From Actinopolyspora lacussalsi (lineage in GTDB: Bacteria > Actinomycetota > Actinomycetes > Mycobacteriales > Pseudonocardiaceae), in NCBI GenBank assembly GCA_030803735.1, contig JAURUC010000001.1, positions 400,501-464,500 of the forward strand: DNA of 64,000 nt. Direction: 5' to 3'. Made by a program: the position numbers and the translations under genes. This document shows positions 58,804 through 64,000 of this stretch, one piece after another. The number at the start of each line of letters is the position of its first letter. Position 1 is the first letter of the stretch. A model generated the notes under the pieces. The model made no database searches. It saw nothing but the letters and a program-made list of their open reading frames with translations, and had not been told where the DNA came from.

Positions 58804-59186
58804 CCTCATCGGCAAGTCAGGGAGAGACCCTCGACCCGGCGATCGCCGCGAGACTCAAGCGCAACGGGGACGGGTTGATCGCCGCCGTGGCCCAACAGCA
58901 CGACACCGGTCGGGTGCTGATGATGGCCTGGATGGATGACGAGGCGCTGCGGCTCACACTGCGCGACAGGCGCGCCACCTACTATTCGCGCAGTCGCGCC
59001 AGGCACTGGGTCAAGGGCGAGTCGTCCGGCCACACGCAGTACGTGCGCGAGGTCCGGCTCGACTGCGACGGCGACACCGTGCTGCTGCTCGTGGAGCAGC
59101 ACGGCGCCGCCTGCCACACGGGTGCCCCCGACTGTTTCGAGTCCGACGTGCTGTTGAGCTCCGAGGTAGGGACCGCCGCCGAGTGA
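58800..59186 (+). CDS. hisI: Phosphoribosyl-AMP cyclohydrolase
   Basis: 128 aa. Metal and active-site motifs are [37 protein letters not shown] and [12 protein letters not shown]. Monofunctional, without the HisE domain. Last gene of the second his block. Confidence 0.95.
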   Translation: MTSSASQGETLDPAIAARLKRNGDGLIAAVAQQHDTGRVLMMAWMDDEALRLTLRDRRATYYSRSRARHWVKGESSGHTQYVREVRLDCDGDTVLLLVEQHGAACHTGAPDCFESDVLLSSEVGTAAE

Positions 59187-59247
59187 GCGCTCGAGACAGG
59201 AGCCGCGTGGACGGTCGGTTACCGGTGCCCGCACCCGGCGACTCCGA

Positions 59248-59886
59248 TCACGGGGTCCGCGAACGGTCCGGTCGCAGCGATCCGGTCAGGTAACGCTGCA
59301 GGCTGGGGGCGATGGTAGCCACCACGGTCTCGTGGTCGGCGCTGGCCAGTGGTTCCATGCGTACCACGTAGCGCATCATGCCCAGGCCGACCACCTGTGA
59401 TCCGCACAGCGTGGCACGCAGCTCGGGTTCGTCGGAGCCCAGCTCACGCAGCAGCCTGCCGAACAGCGCGGTGCTGAGGAACTCCCGCAACATGCGTACC
59501 GCGCTGTCCCGCACGGACAGGCTGCGTATCAGCGCGGTGAACTCGCCGCCTCCCGCTTCGTCCCAAACCGACAGGAACATCCCCAGCATCCGCTCCGCCA
59601 GTCGCTCGTCGGGGCCGTCCAGCAGCAGCGGCAGCGCCTTTCCCGGCTCGATCGGTATGGCCACCGCCGCGGTGAACAGTCCCTCCTTGCCACCGAACCA
59701 GTGCCGCACCATCGCGGGATCCACGCCCGCCCGGCTCGCGATGCCCCGCACGGTGGCACCCTCGTAGCCGTTCTCGATGAACGCGGCTCGGGCCGCCTCG
59801 AGCAATTCGCCCCTGGTACTTCGATCACCGCCACGCCTGCCCCGTCGCAGCCGGGTCTCCTCGTTGTCGTGGCTGTCCGATCGCAC
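59248..59886 (-). CDS. TetR-family regulator
   Basis: 212 aa. The TetR HTH spans about residues 20-65 ([38 protein letters not shown]). The C-terminal ligand domain is of the TetR_C type seen in actinobacteria. GTG start after GAGGATGAG. Divergent from trpE, with 87 bases between, but a role in trp control is not established. Confidence 0.88.
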   Translation of the reverse strand: MRSDSHDNEETRLRRGRRGGDRSTRGELLEAARAAFIENGYEGATVRGIASRAGVDPAMVRHWFGGKEGLFTAAVAIPIEPGKALPLLLDGPDERLAERMLGMFLSVWDEAGGGEFTALIRSLSVRDSAVRMLREFLSTALFGRLLRELGSDEPELRATLCGSQVVGLGMMRYVVRMEPLASADHETVVATIAPSLQRYLTGSLRPDRSRTP

Positions 59887-59973
59887 GATCTCATCCTCAC
59901 CGTCGGGTCGCGTCTTCCGCAACTTCCGGTCAGTCGCGGTAAGCCGTCGTGGGCGGCCTGCGACAATGACGCC

Positions 59974-61605
59974 ATGGTCGGCGACGGTGACATCGGCACT
60001 AGCAGCCCATCGCGAGCCGAATTCCGTGAGCTCGCCGTGGGGCGCCGGGTAATCCCGGTCGTGCGGCGACTGCTCGCGGATGACGAGACGCCGCTCGGGC
60101 TGTATCGCAAATTGGCGCGCAACGAGTCCGGGACGTTCCTGTTCGAGTCCGCGGAGAACGGGCGTTCCTGGTCGCGCTGGTCCTTCGTGGGAGTGCGCAG
60201 CGCCGCTGCTCTCACGGTGCGTGACGGTGAATCGCAGTGGCTGGGGACACCGCCGACGGGGTTGCCCACCGAAGGTGACCCGATGACTACGCTCCGCGAG
60301 ACCCTGCGACTGTTGCACACCGATCCGTTGCCCGGGTTGCCGCCGCTGACCGGCGGAATGGTCGGTTATCTCGGCTACGACACCGTCCGCAGGTTCGAAC
60401 TCCTGCCGGAGGAGACCGAGGACGATCTCGGTATCCCGGAGATGGTGATGCTCTTCGCCACCGATCTCGCCGCGCTGGATCACCACGAGGGAACCGTCAC
60501 GTTGATCGCCAACGCGGTCAACTGGGACGACAGCCCCGAGCGGGTGGACGCGGCCTACGACGACGCCGTAGCCAGGCTCGACGAGATGACACGACGGTTG
60601 CACGCCCCCGCGCCCTCCACCGTGGCGACCTTTTCCCGGCCGGAGCCGGAGTTCACCCGCTACCGCGACTCCGAACGACACCGGGAGGCGGTGCGCCGAG
60701 CCAAGGAGGCGATCCACGAGGGCGAGGCGTTCCAGGTGGTCGTCTCGCAGCGCTTCGAGATGCGTACCGACGCGCAGGCGCTGGACATCTACCGGATACT
60801 GCGCACGACCAATCCGAGTCCCTACATGTACCTGCTGCGGCTGCCCGACCCCGCCGATGACCAGCCGTTCGACATCGTGGGATCCAGCCCCGAGTCGTTG
60901 GTCAAGGTACGGGACGGCAACGCCACTACCTATCCCATCGCCGGTACCAGGTGGCGGGGCGCCGACGAGGACGAGGACGTGGCCCTCGAAAAGGAACTCA
61001 TCAACGACGAGAAGGAGCGTGCCGAGCACCTCATGCTCGTCGATCTGGCCCGCAACGACCTGGGAAGGGTGTGTCGTCCCGGATCGGTGCACCCCGTGGA
61101 GTTCTTCCGCGTGGAGCGCTACAGCCACGTCATGCACATCGTCTCCTCGGTCACCGGTGAGCTCGCGGAGGACCACAACGCGCTCGACGCGGTGACCGCC
61201 TGTTTCCCCGCGGGCACGCTGTCCGGGGCGCCCAAGCCTCGTGCCATGCGGATAATCGAGGAGCTGGAGCCGACACGGCGTGCGCAGTACGGCGGAGTGG
61301 TCGGCTACTTCGATTTCGCGGGCAACGCCGACACGGCCATCGCCATCCGCACCGCGCTGCTGCGGCACGGCATCGCGTACGTGCAGGCTGGCGGCGGTAT
61401 CGTCGCCGACTCGGACCCGGTGGCCGAGGACCAGGAGTGCCTGAACAAGGCCAGGGCGGTGCTCAATGCCGTAGCCACCGCGGGGACACTCCGCCGCCCG
61501 GCGGACGAACCGGTTGCCCGGATCGACACCACACCCGACGGCCGCGTCGACGAGTTCCGAGCCGGCACTCCGTCCCCGGAGTCGGGAGGCCCGCTTCCGA
61601 AGTGA
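59974..61605 (+). CDS. trpE: Anthranilate synthase component I
   Basis: 543 aa chorismate-utilising enzyme, first step of tryptophan synthesis. [19 protein letters not shown] is the tryptophan feedback-site region. The catalytic half contains [46 protein letters not shown] and [17 protein letters not shown] 59974 is chosen because GACAAT lies 6 nt upstream. No trpG follows directly. Confidence 0.95.
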   Translation: MVGDGDIGTSSPSRAEFRELAVGRRVIPVVRRLLADDETPLGLYRKLARNESGTFLFESAENGRSWSRWSFVGVRSAAALTVRDGESQWLGTPPTGLPTEGDPMTTLRETLRLLHTDPLPGLPPLTGGMVGYLGYDTVRRFELLPEETEDDLGIPEMVMLFATDLAALDHHEGTVTLIANAVNWDDSPERVDAAYDDAVARLDEMTRRLHAPAPSTVATFSRPEPEFTRYRDSERHREAVRRAKEAIHEGEAFQVVVSQRFEMRTDAQALDIYRILRTTNPSPYMYLLRLPDPADDQPFDIVGSSPESLVKVRDGNATTYPIAGTRWRGADEDEDVALEKELINDEKERAEHLMLVDLARNDLGRVCRPGSVHPVEFFRVERYSHVMHIVSSVTGELAEDHNALDAVTACFPAGTLSGAPKPRAMRIIEELEPTRRAQYGGVVGYFDFAGNADTAIAIRTALLRHGIAYVQAGGGIVADSDPVAEDQECLNKARAVLNAVATAGTLRRPADEPVARIDTTPDGRVDEFRAGTPSPESGGPLPK

Positions 61606-62321
61606 TGGCTTCCACCCGACCACGGGCAACCGGATCGGCCGGAGGTCCGGCTTCCCGAGACACCGACCCTCAGATCCCGAGACGGGAGTGTGAAACCGGC
61701 TTGATCAACCGACAGGAGTCAACCGGGCGGAGCGCGACGGGCCGCCGGTTGTTGGTCTCGTGCGTCATCGGCATGCTTGCCGTCGCCGTCGGGCTGTGGG
61801 CGGCGAGTTCAGCGGTGTGGATCCGGCAGCGTTACCGGACACCGTTCTCCGGGGCCGACGTGGCACGAGTGGCCGGTGAGGCGATTCGGCCCGAGCTCAC
61901 CCCGCTCGCACTGGCCACCCTGGCGGCGATCGCCGCCGTGCTGGCGACCGGTGGTCTGCTGCGTCGGTTGATCGGTCTGATCATCGTCCTCGAGGCGGTT
62001 CTGCTGGGATGGCGCCTGTTCGGCTGGTTGGCGGGGCCCCGAGGCGTTTCCGAGCTGCCCGGCGCCGCGCCGGGCAGCGAACCGCTGGAGGTGCGTGGGG
62101 TCCTGCCCTACGGTCCCGCACTGATGGGAGGCGCGGCGCTCGTGCTCCTGCTGTGCGGTTTGGCGGTGATGCTCGCCGCCCGGCGGATGCCGGCCATGGG
62201 GGCCAAGTACTCCGCACCCGCCGAAGCGCGGGAAACCCGTGATCCGGACCGGCGTCTCTGGGAGGATCTGGACGAAGGGCGTGACCCCACCGAAGCGGGT
62301 GACGGATACGAGAACGGTTGA
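61605..62321 (+). CDS. Trp-operon-associated membrane protein (TIGR02234 type)
   Basis: 238 aa, four hydrophobic helices (about 48-66, 100-118, 121-140, 172-192). Actinobacterial trp operons characteristically carry such a protein between trpE and trpC; the function is unproven. The ATG overlaps the trpE stop (TGATG). A start further downstream, near the basic stretch before helix 1, is possible. Confidence 0.8.
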   Translation: MASTRPRATGSAGGPASRDTDPQIPRRECETGLINRQESTGRSATGRRLLVSCVIGMLAVAVGLWAASSAVWIRQRYRTPFSGADVARVAGEAIRPELTPLALATLAAIAAVLATGGLLRRLIGLIIVLEAVLLGWRLFGWLAGPRGVSELPGAAPGSEPLEVRGVLPYGPALMGGAALVLLLCGLAVMLAARRMPAMGAKYSAPAEARETRDPDRRLWEDLDEGRDPTEAGDGYENG

Positions 62322-62624
62322 TTCCCGGCCGAGGGCCGGTCACGGTTCGGGGACGGAGTGCTCCGAGCCCGTGAGAGAACTGTGTTTTTCCCGGTGCGGG
62401 GCTTTCCTGACAACGGGAGCGCGCGTCGACCAGGGACCAAGGTCCTTGATGCGCTGGGACATTGTTCCGCCCCCTGCGGCGGGGTTCACACTGAACGGGT
62501 TTAGCATCGGTACCGCGACCGGCACGGCGGGGAAGGGGAGTGTCGTGATCGAGCGCGATAGGACGATCCGCGCGTATTGCCACCTGCGAGTAAGTGTCCG
62601 GCCGGCCCTGTGCGAGGTGGCCTC
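62322..62624. promoter_or_regulatory. Intergenic region before trpC with DevR/DosR-like boxes
   Basis: 303 bases. GGGACCAAGGTCC (62433-62445) is a near-perfect palindrome resembling the DevR/DosR box core. A weaker GGGACATTGTTCC (62456-62468) follows 23 bases later. TAGCAT (about 62502-62507) might be a -10. No Trp-rich leader peptide was found. Confidence 0.4.
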
Positions 62625-63437
62625 GTGAGTGTTTTGGACGCGATCATCGACGATGTTCGGCAGGACCTGGCCGCCCGTGAGGCGGAGGTCCCGTTCGAGG
62701 AGATCAAGCAGCTTTCGGCGGCCGCACAACCACCCAAGGACGTCTGGGCGGCACTGCACGAGCCCGGTGTCGGCGTGATCGCGGAGGTGAAGCGGCGCAG
62801 TCCCTCGAAGGGAGAGCTGGCCGACATCGCCGAACCCGCCGATCTCGCCGCCGGATACTACGAGTCGGGTGCCCGCATAATCAGCGTGCTCACCGAACAG
62901 CGTCGTTTCGGGGGTTCGCTGCGGGACCTGGACGCGGTGCGTGCCCGGGTGAACGCGCCGCTGCTGCGGAAGGACTTCATCGTCAGTCCCTACCAGGTGC
63001 ACGAGGCCCGTGCGCACGGTGCCGACATGGTGCTGCTCATCGTCGCGGCCCTGGAGCAGAACGCCCTCGAAGCGCTGCTGGACCGAGTGGAGTCACTCGG
63101 GATGATGGCCCTGGTCGAGGTGCACACCGCGGAGGAGGCCGATCGCGCGCTCGCGGCCGGTGGCAAGATCATCGGAATCAACGCGCGTGACCTGCACACC
63201 CTGGAAGTCGACCGCGACGTGTTCGGTCGCATCGCTCCGGGGCTGCCCGCCGGGGTCATCAAGATCGCGGAATCCGGGGTGCGGGGGCCGAGCGATCTGA
63301 TGGCCTACGCCGGTTCCGGCGCCGACGCGGTGCTGGTGGGCGAAGGGCTGGTCAGCAGTGACAATCCACGTGCGGCGTTGACACAGTTGGTCACGGCGGG
63401 CTCGCACCCCGCCTGCCCGCGTCCCAGCCGCGGATAG
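62625..63437 (+). CDS. trpC: Indole-3-glycerol phosphate synthase
   Basis: 270 aa TIM barrel. Catalytic residues lie in [36 protein letters not shown] and IAESGV, with VLVGEGL binding phosphate. GTG 62625 follows GAGGTGG. Monofunctional: no TrpF domain is fused. Confidence 0.95.
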   Translation: MSVLDAIIDDVRQDLAAREAEVPFEEIKQLSAAAQPPKDVWAALHEPGVGVIAEVKRRSPSKGELADIAEPADLAAGYYESGARIISVLTEQRRFGGSLRDLDAVRARVNAPLLRKDFIVSPYQVHEARAHGADMVLLIVAALEQNALEALLDRVESLGMMALVEVHTAEEADRALAAGGKIIGINARDLHTLEVDRDVFGRIAPGLPAGVIKIAESGVRGPSDLMAYAGSGADAVLVGEGLVSSDNPRAALTQLVTAGSHPACPRPSRG

Positions 63438-63445
63438 GAAGCCGG

Positions 63446-64000
63446 ATGACAGCACGAGACTCCGACACCGCGCGGCGAGCCGCGACTCCGGAGGAGGCGA
63501 ACCCCCACGGGCACGATCCCGATTCCGGTGGGCACTTCGGTTCCTACGGGGGCCGCTTCATGCCCGAGGCACTGATAGCGGCACAGGACGAGCTGGCCGA
63601 TGAGTACGAGAAGGCTCGTAACGATCCGGAGTTCGTCGCCGAGCTCGAACGGCTGTTGCGCGACTACGCGGGCAGGCCCTCACCGCTTACCGAGGCCGAA
63701 CGATTCGGTGCCCACGCGGGCGGTGCTCGGGTCTTCCTCAAGCGGGAGGACCTCAACCACACCGGATCCCACAAGATCAACAATGTGCTGGGGCAGGCCC
63801 TGCTGGTCAAGCGAATGGGCAAACGCCGCGTGATCGCCGAGACCGGCGCGGGCCAGCACGGTGTCGCCACCGCCACGGCCTGTGCGCTGCTCGACCTGGA
63901 CTGTGTCGTGTACATGGGAGCCACCGACACCGAGCGGCAGGCCCTCAACGTGGCCCGGATGCGGTTGCTCGGGGCCGAGGTTCGTCCCGTCGACACCGGT
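63446..64000 (+). CDS. trpB: Tryptophan synthase beta chain, 5' part
   Basis: 185 codons before the right edge. [13 protein letters not shown] and the PLP lysine K110 in [15 protein letters not shown] identify Trp[15 protein letters not shown] is the next conserved loop. A 28-residue polar extension precedes the usual start of homology. AGGAAG lies upstream of the ATG. trpA is expected beyond the window. Confidence 0.95.
   Translation, partial: MTARDSDTARRAATPEEANPHGHDPDSGGHFGSYGGRFMPEALIAAQDELADEYEKARNDPEFVAELERLLRDYAGRPSPLTEAERFGAHAGGARVFLKREDLNHTGSHKINNVLGQALLVKRMGKRRVIAETGAGQHGVATATACALLDLDCVVYMGATDTERQALNVARMRLLGAEVRPVDTG

Noticed and set aside
56059..58815. 918-codon reverse open frame across hisH, priA and hisF
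   Set aside because: Three well-conserved forward genes with catalytic motifs occupy the same DNA; the reverse product is Arg/His-rich without recognisable features.
59887..61629. Reverse open frame extending the TetR gene upstream through trpE
   Set aside because: Homology and a ribosome site begin at 59886; the upstream part is antisense to trpE.

Overview
The window is high-GC actinobacterial chromosome, most likely from the order Pseudonocardiales (an Actinopolyspora- or Saccharopolyspora-like organism; inferred, not proven). The supporting signs are a mycobacterial-type FtsZ/SepF/YggT/Wag31 run, an AftA arabinofuranosyltransferase (arabinogalactan wall), XRE-DUF5753/DUF397 pairs, a PriA-type HisA, many GTG starts with 4-base GTGA/ATGA overlaps, and many leaderless promoters.

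Layout. 1-6.6 kb: a truncated spermidine-synthase-like gene, then the division cluster ftsZ-pgeF-yggS-sepF-yggT-wag31 and a small membrane protein. 6.7-10.2 kb: an isoleucine T-box leader and ileS. 10.3-15.1 kb: gnd (reverse), lspA-rluD, an AsnC-like HTH protein and an orphan ORF resembling the C-terminus of DnaE. 15.3-22 kb: a P450, aftA, three conserved membrane/Lon-domain genes and NrtR. 22.1-25.7 kb: nadA-nadB-nadC, with a TnpB element (25.7-27.0 kb) abutting the nadC stop codon. 27.2-31.2 kb: an M20 amidohydrolase with two membrane proteins and a divergent Lrp/AsnC regulator.

31.2-35.5 kb is the clearest accessory island. A reverse-strand string of very small ORFs, several with CxxC zinc-ribbon-like motifs, leads toward a helical protein, an SCP1.201/DddA-like deaminase toxin and an Imm1 immunity protein. 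Next to it sits a divergent XRE-DUF5753/DUF397 pair with two perfect AT-rich palindromes in the shared intergenic region. 35.6-43.8 kb: a VOC protein, a nitrilase, a complete five-gene peptide-type ABC importer, a 50-aa membrane protein and a secreted M14 carboxypeptidase.

44-59.2 kb: histidine biosynthesis. hisD-hisC-hisB is separated from hisH-(TM)-priA-hisF-hisI by about 9 kb holding a cysteine-synthase-like gene under an elaborate promoter, a YdeP/FdhF molybdopterin oxidoreductase, a 51-aa membrane protein, a GntP permease, a CitA/CitB-type two-component system and SoxR. 59.2-64 kb: a TetR regulator and the tryptophan genes trpE-(TIGR02234)-trpC-trpB, with trpB cut by the right edge. No trpF is seen; PriA presumably covers that step.

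No rRNA, tRNA or CRISPR array was recognised. All similarity calls come from reading the sequence; no database search was run.
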